Below are positions 1 through 5,456 of a stretch of 9,363 bases of DNA, in pieces (the first letter of the stretch is position 1; every line of letters starts with the position of its first letter). The translations under genes were made by a program, and so were the position numbers. The stretch covers positions 1 to 9,363 of the forward strand of contig JAFYKS010000043.1 in the NCBI GenBank assembly GCA_017537495.1. Direction: 5' to 3'. Source of the DNA: Bacillota bacterium. GTDB taxonomy: Bacteria; Bacillota; Clostridia; Peptostreptococcales; Anaerovoracaceae. The notes beneath the pieces were generated by a model. The model had not been told where the DNA came from and searched no databases. It saw only the letters and a program-made list of their open reading frames with translations.

Positions 1-6
1 CATAGT

Positions 7-483
7 TTGAACGTAGAAAAGTTATTATCGGAGTTGTTATGTGAAACAGAATATGAACTGTTTCAATATCCCTTTACAACTAAGAAAGAAGATCTTAAGT
101 ATTTTATAAAACGTATGTTAAGACCTATAGGAACACCTAAAAGAGATTCTTTTTTCTGGACTCATGCCATGTTGGCAACGGCGTTGGAAAGTGCAGGGGA
201 AATAGAAGTTTTAAAGAAGTATTATGATTTGTGGATTGATAAAGGTATACCGATTTATCATTTAGATAATGTTATGAATGGATATTCTCTTTTGTATGTG
301 TATGAGCAAACAAAAGAGAAGAAGTATGAAGAAGCTGCTAATAGGCTATATGCTTATGTACGTGATTATAAAAAAGATATGACGGGGACGTTACCTTATC
401 GTAAACATCATTCAAATCATATGTATGTGGACGCGATTGGAATGATTGTTCCATTTTTATGTAGATATGGCAAGGTATTTAAT
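7..483 (+). pseudogene. N-terminal fragment of a GH88/GH105-like unsaturated glycuronyl hydrolase
   Basis: The first ~157 residues of the fused frame resemble the start of GH88/GH105 unsaturated rhamnogalacturonyl/glucuronyl hydrolases, alpha/alpha-barrel enzymes that cleave unsaturated uronic acids from polysaccharide-lyase products. Supporting stretches are FFWTHAMLATALESAGE (49-65), IYHLDNVMNGY (83-93) and MYVDAIGMIVPFLCRYGK (139-156). Asp87 and Asp142 sit where I recall the family's conserved aspartates (about 88 and 143 in Bacillus YteR). Family members are ~360-380 residues, so more than half the enzyme is missing, including the rest of the barrel. The frame is open to the left edge (two codons before the TTG), so the true start could lie outside the window. 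Codon use is AT-rich (TTA, TTG, AAA, ATA), unlike every other gene here. The family call is by recognition only; the fragment cannot be a complete enzyme. Confidence 0.65.
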
Positions 484-1401
484 CATAAAGAGGTGACGGA
501 GCTGGTGGGAAATACCCCGCTGGTAAAACTGAACCGCATGATGGCGGAGAGAAAACTGAACTTTAATCTTTACGGCAAGCTGGAGTCCATGAATCCGGCC
601 GGAAGTGCCAAGGACCGTGTGGGTCTGGCCATGATTCTGGATGCGGAAGAACGAGGTCTGCTGCAGCCGGGAGCAACCATCATCGAACCTACAAGTGGAA
701 ACACCGGTATCGGCCTGGCATCCGCTGCTGTGGCGAGGGGATATAAACTGATTCTGACCATGCCGGATACCATGAGCGTGGAACGAAGAAATTTGCTGGC
801 AGCATATGGTGCGCGGGTGGTTCTGACTCCCGGGACCGAAGGGATGAAGGGGTCCATTGCCAAAGCAGAGGAACTGGCGGCTGAAATTCCGGGAAGCTTC
901 ATTCCGGGACAGTTCGACAATCAGTCCAACCCGAAGGTTCACTATGAAACCACAGGGCCGGAGCTTTGGAAAGCACTGGACGGACAGATTGATGTGTTCG
1001 TAGCCGGCGTGGGCACTGGAGGTACCATCACCGGCGTGGGCCGCTTCCTGAAAGAGAAGAATCCAGATGTGAAAATCATCGCAGTGGAACCGGCTGGATC
1101 TCCTCTGCTGAGTCAGGGGCAGGCAGGTCCTCACGGACTGCAGGGTATTGGTGCCAATTTTGTTCCATCCATTCTGGACCGCAGCGTCATCGATGAAATC
1201 ATTACCGTAACGGAGGATGAGGCCTATGCAGCCGGACGTCAGATGGCATCCTGTGAAGGTACTCTGGTGGGCATTACTTCCGGTGCAGCACTCCATGCAG
1301 CCATGACTGTCGGAAGCAGAACGGAACATCATGGTAAAAATGTGGTGGCCTTCCTGCCGGATACAGGAGACAGATACCTTTCCACACCACTTTTTAAATA
1401 G
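7..1401 (+). CDS. cysK: Cysteine synthase A, fused in frame to a foreign glycosidase fragment
   Basis: One open frame of 464 codons starting at a TTG. Residues ~158-464 are a PLP-dependent O-acetylserine sulfhydrylase, which makes L-cysteine from O-acetylserine and sulfide in the cytosol. Visible family motifs are GNTPLVKLNRM (168-178), NPAGSAKDR with the probable PLP lysine K202, TSGNTG (229-234), the PLP-phosphate loop GVGTGGT (334-340), TSGAA (424-428) and the C-terminal PDTGDRYLST (451-460). The CysK part is ~307 residues, the normal family length, so only its own start and perhaps a few residues are missing. Residues 1-157 belong to an unrelated glycosidase and are described separately. 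No ribosome site lies at a sensible distance from the in-frame GTG at 493, so the native cysK start is not in the window. Base composition changes sharply at the join: 19/60 and 14/60 G+C in bases 1-60 and 61-120, against 35/60 in both 601-660 and 661-720. The family call is certain; the fusion as a functional protein is doubtful. Confidence 0.9.
   Translation: MNVEKLLSELLCETEYELFQYPFTTKKEDLKYFIKRMLRPIGTPKRDSFFWTHAMLATALESAGEIEVLKKYYDLWIDKGIPIYHLDNVMNGYSLLYVYEQTKEKKYEEAANRLYAYVRDYKKDMTGTLPYRKHHSNHMYVDAIGMIVPFLCRYGKVFNHKEVTELVGNTPLVKLNRMMAERKLNFNLYGKLESMNPAGSAKDRVGLAMILDAEERGLLQPGATIIEPTSGNTGIGLASAAVARGYKLILTMPDTMSVERRNLLAAYGARVVLTPGTEGMKGSIAKAEELAAEIPGSFIPGQFDNQSNPKVHYETTGPELWKALDGQIDVFVAGVGTGGTITGVGRFLKEKNPDVKIIAVEPAGSPLLSQGQAGPHGLQGIGANFVPSILDRSVIDEIITVTEDEAYAAGRQMASCEGTLVGITSGAALHAAMTVGSRTEHHGKNVVAFLPDTGDRYLSTPLFK
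468..495. other. Composition breakpoint: glycosidase to cysteine synthase join
   Basis: Within these bases the encoded protein passes from the GH88/105 pattern (CRYGKVF) to the CysK pattern (KEVTELVGNTPL) with no stop or frame change. Codon use switches from AT-rich to CTG/CCG-rich at the same place. I see no direct repeats, inverted repeat or insertion-sequence end at the join. The residues in between (NHKEVTELVG) could fit either family, so a short stretch of shared sequence may have allowed the join, either in a cell or in an assembler. Confidence 0.7.
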
Positions 1402-1411
1402 CAGAAAACAG

Positions 1412-1441
1412 AAAACCGGCCGCGTTTAGCGAGCCGGTTTT
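1412..1441. terminator. Bidirectional terminator between cysK and the DUF2148 gene
   Basis: The arms AAAACCGGC (1412-1420) and GCCGGTTTT (1433-1441) form a perfect 9-bp stem. The loop adds a CGC/GCG extension with one bulged A. On the minus strand the stem is followed by a T-rich tail (TTTTCTGTTTTC); on the plus strand the T run is shorter. The site lies between two convergent genes, so it probably stops transcription both ways, better for the minus-strand gene. Confidence 0.8.
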
Positions 1442-1466
1442 GTAATGCAGTATTTAATTCAGAAAA

Positions 1467-2015
1467 TTAACGCAGAACAGCTCCGGGGCCTCTGTCAAAA
1501 TAGATGCTTTTGGATTCCGCACCCAGTGGAATACCCCAGATGATTTTCACATCCGGTGACAGGCAGCCTATTTTGACAGCGCCCTTGCCAGCTGAGTACA
1601 TGACGCGGTTGTCGATGCGGTGATCTGCTGCAATAGACACTGCAGAACCCACAGCAATTCCCAGGTCGGTCACATTGAACACGCAGTTTGTGCCGGCTTT
1701 TTTCATTTCTCCGCAGTTTTCGAACCCGCACATATGGCAGTTTGGCAGTCCGAACGGAGTGCTCTTACAGCCGATGATTACCACGCAGTGGCTGTTGTCC
1801 ACATTGCCTGCATCGCGGATGATGAACTCCTCACCCACCTCTTCTCCAAACTCCCGCATGGCCGCCGCCAGAGCATCCTTGTCTTCGCCGGTGAGTACGC
1901 AGGCCTCTACGGTATCCTTTCCGCTGCCCTTCGGTGCTGTTTTCGCCGCAGCTACCATCATGTCGGCTACAGCCAGGCAGGTATCGCGTTCGCAGTCTTT
2001 CATTGTCTTTATCAT
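1467..2015 (-). CDS. DUF2148 family protein with a ferredoxin-like cysteine cluster
   Basis: A 182-residue protein matching the DUF2148 (ferredoxin domain-containing) family of anaerobes, whose biochemical role is unknown to me. The core has cysteines C93, C96, C101 and C111 (C-x2-C-x4-C-x9-C, in LPNCHMCGFENCG and following), a spacing that suggests an iron-sulfur cluster. The conserved tail follows: GIAVGSAVSIAADHRIDNRVMYSAGK (119-144). Further cysteines at 8, 13, 39, 77, 83 and 151 make it cysteine-rich. There is no signal peptide or membrane segment, so it is probably cytosolic. The start is supported by GGAGGA 9 bases upstream of the ATG; an in-frame ATG at codon 5 is less well placed. 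The gene stands alone, with its own promoter (-10 at 2060-2065) and the terminator at 1412-1441. Family assignment is firm; function and cluster type are inference. Confidence 0.88.
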   Translation of the reverse strand: MIKTMKDCERDTCLAVADMMVAAAKTAPKGSGKDTVEACVLTGEDKDALAAAMREFGEEVGEEFIIRDAGNVDNSHCVVIIGCKSTPFGLPNCHMCGFENCGEMKKAGTNCVFNVTDLGIAVGSAVSIAADHRIDNRVMYSAGKGAVKIGCLSPDVKIIWGIPLGAESKSIYFDRGPGAVLR

Positions 2016-2059
2016 TTCGAGTCTTCCTCCCTCTGCAAAATCTCTTTGAATTTGCTTTT

Positions 2060-2089
2060 ATTCTATCATAAAGAGTCTGGCTCTTGCAA
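2060..2089 (-). promoter_or_regulatory. Promoter of the DUF2148 gene (extended -10, shared -35)
   Basis: On the minus strand, TTGCAA (plus positions 2084-2089) is followed after 18 bp by TAGAAT (2060-2065), preceded by TGA, an extended -10 element. The predicted start is near 2053, leaving a ~38-base leader that carries the GGAGGA ribosome site. The -35 hexamer is the same six base pairs as the -35 of the divergent promoter. Confidence 0.6.
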
Positions 2090-2112
2090 GCGTGCCCGAT
2101 TTGTAATACAAT
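2084..2112 (+). promoter_or_regulatory. Promoter of the nucleotidyltransferase-lipoprotein operon
   Basis: TTGCAA (2084-2089), a 17-bp spacer and TACAAT (2107-2112) make a good sigma-A-type promoter with a predicted start near 2119, ~28 bases before the ATG at 2147. It also rules out the upstream in-frame TTG at 2084 as a translation start, because that codon is part of the -35 box. Confidence 0.65.
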
Positions 2113-2146
2113 GGGGGATAGATATTTTGGAAAGAAGGGCAAAACT

Positions 2147-3082
2147 ATGAGAGAACCTGTATTAGTAATTATGGCAGCAGGCATGGGTAGCCGTTTCGGC
2201 GGTCTGAAACAGATTGAACCGGTGGGAAGCGGCGGAGAAATTATTCTGGACTTTTCCCTGTATGATGCCATGATGGCAGGCTTTAAGAAAGCCGTATTTA
2301 TTATAAAAAGAGAAAACGAAGCAGATTTCCGTGCGCTCATCGATGAACGCGCAGGAAAATATATGGAAATCGAATATGCATTTCAGGATATTACTGACAT
2401 TCCTGCAGGCTATGAAGTTCCGGAAGGTCGCGTGAAGCCATGGGGAACCGGTCATGCAGTAATGGCGGCACGTCACGCAGTGGATGGTCCGTTTGTAGTG
2501 ATCAATGCAGATGACTACTATGGTCCGGGCGCATTCCAGAGCATTTATGAGTTCCTGGAAAATGCGGAAGATGATGTGGATGGTAAGTACCATTACGCCA
2601 TGGTTGGTTATCAGGTGGAAAACACCATGACAGAGAACGGCCATGTGTCCCGAGGTGTATGCCAGACTTCTGCAGATGGAAAGCTGACTGAAATCACAGA
2701 ACGCACCAAAATTCAGTGGCAGGATGGCAACATCGTGTTTGAAGATGCACAGGCAGCGGACGGCAGCGGCTGGACTCAGCTGGAGCCGGGAACTACTGTG
2801 TCCATGAACTTCTGGGGCTTCACCCCTTCCATGCTCCGTGAGATGGAAGCACGTTTCCCAGCATTTTTAGATCAGGCACTGGCAGAGAACCCGATGAAGG
2901 GAGAATACTTCCTGCCAGGTGTAGTGGATCAGCTGATTCAGGAAGGCAAGGCAGATGTACGCGTGCTGAAATCACTGGACCGCTGGTATGGCGTAACCTA
3001 CAAGGAAGATAAGGAAAGCGTGGTTGACGCAATCCAGTCCATGAAGGACAAGGGCGAATATCCGGACAAGCTCTGGAAATAA
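2147..3082 (+). CDS. Sugar-nucleotidyltransferase-like protein (NTP_transferase fold)
   Basis: A 311-residue cytosolic protein with the glucose-1-phosphate thymidylyl/uridylyltransferase-type fold, which joins an NTP to a sugar phosphate or similar alcohol phosphate. The nucleotide-binding signature is MAAGMGSRFGGLKQ (residues 9-22, key G12, G14, R16, K21). PWGTGHAV (98-105) and NADDYYG (120-126, probable metal-binding aspartates) follow. NFWGF (221-225), EYFLP (253-257) and RWYGVTYKEDKESV (279-292) complete the conserved C-terminal half. The start at 2147 has AGAAGGG 7 bases upstream; longer frames begin inside the promoter. The gene for a trigger-factor-like lipoprotein follows 25 bases later, so they are probably one transcript. 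No sugar-pathway neighbour is present, so the substrate cannot be deduced; a cell-envelope or phosphocholine-type role is possible but unsupported. Family confident, substrate unknown. Confidence 0.85.
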   Translation: MREPVLVIMAAGMGSRFGGLKQIEPVGSGGEIILDFSLYDAMMAGFKKAVFIIKRENEADFRALIDERAGKYMEIEYAFQDITDIPAGYEVPEGRVKPWGTGHAVMAARHAVDGPFVVINADDYYGPGAFQSIYEFLENAEDDVDGKYHYAMVGYQVENTMTENGHVSRGVCQTSADGKLTEITERTKIQWQDGNIVFEDAQAADGSGWTQLEPGTTVSMNFWGFTPSMLREMEARFPAFLDQALAENPMKGEYFLPGVVDQLIQEGKADVRVLKSLDRWYGVTYKEDKESVVDAIQSMKDKGEYPDKLWK

Positions 3083-3107
3083 AATAATCAGAAAGCAGGA
3101 AACTTCA

Positions 3108-4196
3108 ATGAAAAAGAATATGACAAGATTAATTGCCGCAGCAATGATACTGACCATGGTTCTGGTATCTGTCGGCTGCGGAAACAGTGAACCGATAAAC
3201 AGACCGTATGATTTCAACCTGGAAGAGTACGTGTCCGTTGGTGAATACAAGGGTCTGGAATATACTGCTTTTGAAGTGGAAGTAACGGATAAAGAAGTAG
3301 AAGACACCATCGAAGAAATTTTGATGGAGTACATGACAAAGGAAGAAGTGACAGAGGGTGCCGTAAAGTCCGGTGATTATGTAGGAATCAAGTATTCCAT
3401 GGAAGTGGACGGAGAAAATGTAACCGGTACTGACACACAGGTCTACACCGTAAAGGTTGGTGACAGCGGTCTTATGCCGGATGTTGATAAGGCCCTGATT
3501 GGTGCGGAAGTATGCGAAACCATCCAGGTGGAAACCACCTTTGCAGAAGATTACGACCTGAATCCGGAATATGCTGGCAAGCCAGTAAAGTACGAAATCA
3601 CAGTTGAAAATATTGCAGTTCCGGTATATCAGGAACTTACTGATGAATTTGCGAAAAAAACTCTGGGTGTGAAGAATGCAGCAGAATACCGTGAACTGGT
3701 AAAAGAAACACTGTATCAGAACAAGATGTCGGATGCGCGCTATGCTGCAGGTGAAGAAATCTGGACACAGGTAGTGGAAGCTTCCGAAGTCATTCAGTAT
3801 CCTGAAGCAGAAGTGACTAAGATCGAAGAAAAGCTGACTAAGAATCTGCAGACCATGATGGAACAGAGCGGTATGAGCATTGAAGACGGTATCGCAGATA
3901 TTCTGGGAATGGACGAGGAAACATTTAAAACAGAGATCCGTAAGAGTGCAGAAGCCGGTGTGAAGGAAGAAATGATTCTTTACACCATCGCCCGTGAACA
4001 TGACCTGGAAATGACAGAAAAGGAAATCCAGGATTATCTGGACCGTCTGCTGGCAGCCAATAACATGGATGAGGAAGATTTCACAGCACAGTATGGCGTG
4101 GATATCCGTACCTATGCGGAAGATGGCGGCGTGCTCATTTCCATGCTGTACGAAGAAGTCTTCGGCTTCCTGGTGGATAACGGCACCGCAAAATAG
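3108..4196 (+). CDS. Trigger-factor-like lipoprotein: extracytoplasmic FKBP-type prolyl isomerase/chaperone
   Basis: A 362-residue protein related to trigger factor but built for export. Residues 1-24 are a lipoprotein signal: MKK, a hydrophobic stretch (LIAAAMILTMVLV), then SVGC with C24 as the likely lipidated cysteine (lipobox slightly off consensus, Ser at -3). The ribosome-binding domain of cytosolic trigger factor is absent. An FKBP-type isomerase domain spans ~84-171 (GDYVGIKYSMEVDGENV, GLMPDVDKALIGAEV). A helical trigger-factor C-terminal chaperone domain spans ~172-355, starting VYQELTDEFAKKTLGV. The inferred role is folding of exported proteins at the outer face of the membrane, comparable to PrsA but with a different fold. 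The start has AGGA 7 bases upstream; an internal ATG at codon 5 would shorten the basic n-region. It is second in the operon after the nucleotidyltransferase and is followed by a terminator. It is very acidic, as usual for such proteins. Confidence 0.85.
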   Translation: MKKNMTRLIAAAMILTMVLVSVGCGNSEPINRPYDFNLEEYVSVGEYKGLEYTAFEVEVTDKEVEDTIEEILMEYMTKEEVTEGAVKSGDYVGIKYSMEVDGENVTGTDTQVYTVKVGDSGLMPDVDKALIGAEVCETIQVETTFAEDYDLNPEYAGKPVKYEITVENIAVPVYQELTDEFAKKTLGVKNAAEYRELVKETLYQNKMSDARYAAGEEIWTQVVEASEVIQYPEAEVTKIEEKLTKNLQTMMEQSGMSIEDGIADILGMDEETFKTEIRKSAEAGVKEEMILYTIAREHDLEMTEKEIQDYLDRLLAANNMDEEDFTAQYGVDIRTYAEDGGVLISMLYEEVFGFLVDNGTAK

Positions 4197-4220
4197 TACG
4201 AAAAAAATAACAAAAAACTT

Positions 4221-4258
4221 AAATTGCAGGCAAAAAAGTGCTTGCAATTTTTGTTTTG
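4221..4258 (+). terminator. Intrinsic terminator after the lipoprotein gene
   Basis: AAATTGCAGGCA (4221-4232) pairs with TGCTTGCAATTT (4239-4250), a 12-bp stem with one G-U pair and a 6-base loop, followed by TTGTTTTG. The right arm also contains the -35 box of the next promoter (4242-4247). Confidence 0.8.
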
Positions 4259-4270
4259 TACAAGTATAAT
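4242..4270 (+). promoter_or_regulatory. Promoter of the rpsF-ssb-rpsR operon
   Basis: TTGCAA (4242-4247), exactly 17 bp, then a perfect TATAAT (4265-4270). The predicted start is near 4277, giving a ~73-base leader before rpsF. The -35 lies in the 3' arm of the upstream terminator. Confidence 0.75.
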
Positions 4271-4296
4271 AATAGGGCATGAGTTTTTTCGTGCAA

Positions 4297-4340
4297 TTCT
4301 CTGCGACGGGAGAGACCGTCGCCATATAGTCCACAGGGAG
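4297..4340 (+). promoter_or_regulatory. Candidate rpsF leader structure able to mask the ribosome site
   Basis: GCGACGG (4303-4309) and CCGTCGC (4316-4322) form a perfect 7-bp hairpin. TTCTCT (4297-4302), directly before it, can pair with AGGGAG (4335-4340), which is part of the rpsF ribosome site, giving four Watson-Crick and two G-U pairs. An alternative, exclusive pairing is TCTCT (4298-4302) with AGAGA (4311-4315). S6:S18 complexes are known to repress their own operons through leader RNA containing a CCG element; here CCG is at 4316-4318. The match to that motif is my inference, not a covariance search. Confidence 0.45.
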
Positions 4341-4349
4341 GTGAAACAA

Positions 4350-4637
4350 ATGACAAATTATGAAGTTATGTTCATTATCGATCCTACTTTAGAAGAAGCT
4401 AAGAAGGAAGCGACAATCGAAACCGTTCAGGGCATCATCGCTAAGGATGGCGAAGTTGTAAAGACTGACGTAATGGGTATGAAGAAGCTGGCTTATCCAA
4501 TCGCTAAGCACGAAGAAGGTTACTACGTAGTAGTAGAATTCAAGGCTAACCCAACCCTGCCTTACGAACTGAACAGAAAGATGAAGATTTCTGATGCTAT
4601 CATCAGACACATGATCATCAACCAGGATGAACTGTAA
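4350..4637 (+). CDS. rpsF: 30S ribosomal protein S6
   Basis: A 95-residue protein, the usual length for bS6, which binds the central domain of 16S rRNA together with S18. Recognisable segments are MTNYEVMFIIDPTLEEA (1-17), MGMKKLAYPIAKHEEGYYVVVEF (42-64) and RKMKISDAIIRHMI (76-89). The start is set by GGGAGGTG ending 7 bases before the ATG; an in-frame extension back to 4224 would run through the promoter and leader and is rejected. It is first of three genes in the classic rpsF-ssb-rpsR order, with 15 bases to ssb. Codon use is strongly biased (AGA, AAG, GAA), typical of a highly expressed gene. Expression is probably controlled by the leader structure described at 4297-4340. Confidence 0.97.
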   Translation: MTNYEVMFIIDPTLEEAKKEATIETVQGIIAKDGEVVKTDVMGMKKLAYPIAKHEEGYYVVVEFKANPTLPYELNRKMKISDAIIRHMIINQDEL

Positions 4638-4652
4638 GAACGAGGTGTAAGA

Positions 4653-5063
4653 ATGAACAACGTATCTTTAATCGGAAGACTGACCAGAGATCCTGAAGTA
4701 AGATATACTGCAGGAACACAGATGGCTGTAGCTAAGTTCACCGTTGCTATCGACGATGGCTTCGGCGAAAAGAAGAGAACAAACTTTATCCCGGTTACCG
4801 TATTCGGCAAGACTGCGGAAAACTGTGAAAAGTACCTGGCAAAGGGCAGACTGGTAGGTGTTCAGGGAAAGATTCAGACTGGAAGCTATACCAATAAGGA
4901 TGGCGCAACAGTTTACACCACAGATGTCGTAGCTGACAGAGTAGAATTTTTAGAATGGGGCGAAAGAGAAAACAGACCTGCAGCTCCAAGACAGTCCGGC
5001 ATGGGCGGTTTTGATGCAGCACCGGAAGGTTTCTCCGCAATTGACGAAGACATTCCATTCTAG
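4653..5063 (+). CDS. ssb: Single-stranded DNA-binding protein
   Basis: A 136-residue SSB that coats single-stranded DNA in replication, recombination and repair and recruits partners through its acidic tip. The OB fold occupies ~1-103 (MNNVSLIGRLTRDPEVRYT at the start, TNFIPVTVFGKTAENCEKYLAKG at 43-65, VADRVEFLEWG at 93-103). A short Pro/Gly linker follows, then the C-terminal tip DEDIPF (131-136), the canonical partner-binding hexapeptide. GAGGTG lies 6 bases before the ATG. It sits between the two ribosomal genes with gaps of 15 and 21 bases, so it is co-transcribed with them. At 136 residues it is shorter than the ~160-180 of many SSBs because the linker is short. Confidence 0.97.
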   Translation: MNNVSLIGRLTRDPEVRYTAGTQMAVAKFTVAIDDGFGEKKRTNFIPVTVFGKTAENCEKYLAKGRLVGVQGKIQTGSYTNKDGATVYTTDVVADRVEFLEWGERENRPAAPRQSGMGGFDAAPEGFSAIDEDIPF

Positions 5064-5084
5064 AAGAGAAAGGAGATAAGAACC

Positions 5085-5321
5085 ATGATGGATAAGAGAC
5101 GTGGCGGTGGCATGAGAAGAAAGAAAGTATGCCAGTTCTGCGCTGATAAGACTGAAGTAATCGACTACAAGGATGTAGAAAAGCTGAGAAAGTACGTTAC
5201 CGAAAGAGGTAAGATTCTGCCTAAGAGAATCACTGGTACTTGTGCTGAACACCAGAGAGCAGTAACTACTGCAATCAAGAGAGCAAGAATCGTAGCTTTA
5301 CTGCCTTACGTAGCTGACTAA
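5085..5321 (+). CDS. rpsR: 30S ribosomal protein S18, zinc-ribbon type
   Basis: A 78-residue bS18, partner of S6 in the small-subunit platform. The family core is visible: [44 protein letters not shown] (25-68). It carries C16-x2-C19 and C53-x2-H56, a potential zinc site; many bacteria have S18 versions lacking these cysteines. The N-terminus is basic ([11 protein letters not shown]). AAAGGAG lies 9 bases before the first of two adjacent ATGs (5085 and 5088), favouring 5085. It is last gene of the operon, 21 bases after ssb, and is followed by a terminator. Confidence 0.97.
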   Translation: MMDKRRGGGMRRKKVCQFCADKTEVIDYKDVEKLRKYVTERGKILPKRITGTCAEHQRAVTTAIKRARIVALLPYVAD

Positions 5322-5350
5322 TAGTAAGCAGTCAAATACAGACGAATTTT

Positions 5351-5380
5351 AAGAGCGACCCTTGGGCCGCTCTTTTTATT
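5351..5380 (+). terminator. Terminator of the rpsF-ssb-rpsR operon
   Basis: AAGAGCG (5351-5357) pairs with CGCTCTT (5368-5374), with two further C-G pairs inside an A-C mismatch and a small CTTG loop. The T run (5373-5377) continues into TATT. It lies 29 bases after the rpsR stop. Confidence 0.88.
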
Positions 5381-5392
5381 TTATCTGCCCTA

Positions 5393-5421
5393 TTGAAGTG
5401 TGTAAAAGAGAGTGCTAAAAT
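5393..5421 (+). promoter_or_regulatory. Promoter of the MATE transporter gene
   Basis: TTGAAG (5393-5398), a 17-bp spacer, then TAAAAT (5416-5421) preceded by TGC, an extended -10. The predicted start is near 5428, about 29 bases before the ATG at 5457. An upstream in-frame GTG at 5412 lies inside this promoter and so is not a start codon. Confidence 0.65.
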
Positions 5422-5456
5422 GTCAAATAATAAGACAATTACATGAGGTGCACTCT

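Noticed and set aside
468..495. Insertion-sequence or attachment-site boundary as the cause of the cysK fusion
   Set aside because: No terminal inverted repeat, target duplication, integrase or tRNA end is visible on either side.
493..495. GTG as the native cysK start
   Set aside because: The only purine-rich sequence (AAAGAG) abuts the codon with no spacing, and the next AAGG is about 17 bases away.
457..1332. A 291-codon open frame on the minus strand opposite cysK
   Set aside because: A low-complexity His/Cys/Gln-rich translation opposite a clear cysteine synthase, crossing the composition breakpoint.
1620..2150. A 176-codon plus-strand open frame opposite the DUF2148 gene
   Set aside because: It overlaps a well-supported minus-strand gene and the divergent promoters, with no domain or ribosome site.
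3129..4349. A 406-codon open frame on the minus strand opposite the lipoprotein gene
   Set aside because: Its translation is rich in Cys, Phe, His and Ile with no recognisable domain, and it runs across the terminator and the rpsF promoter. It reflects the codon bias of the real gene.
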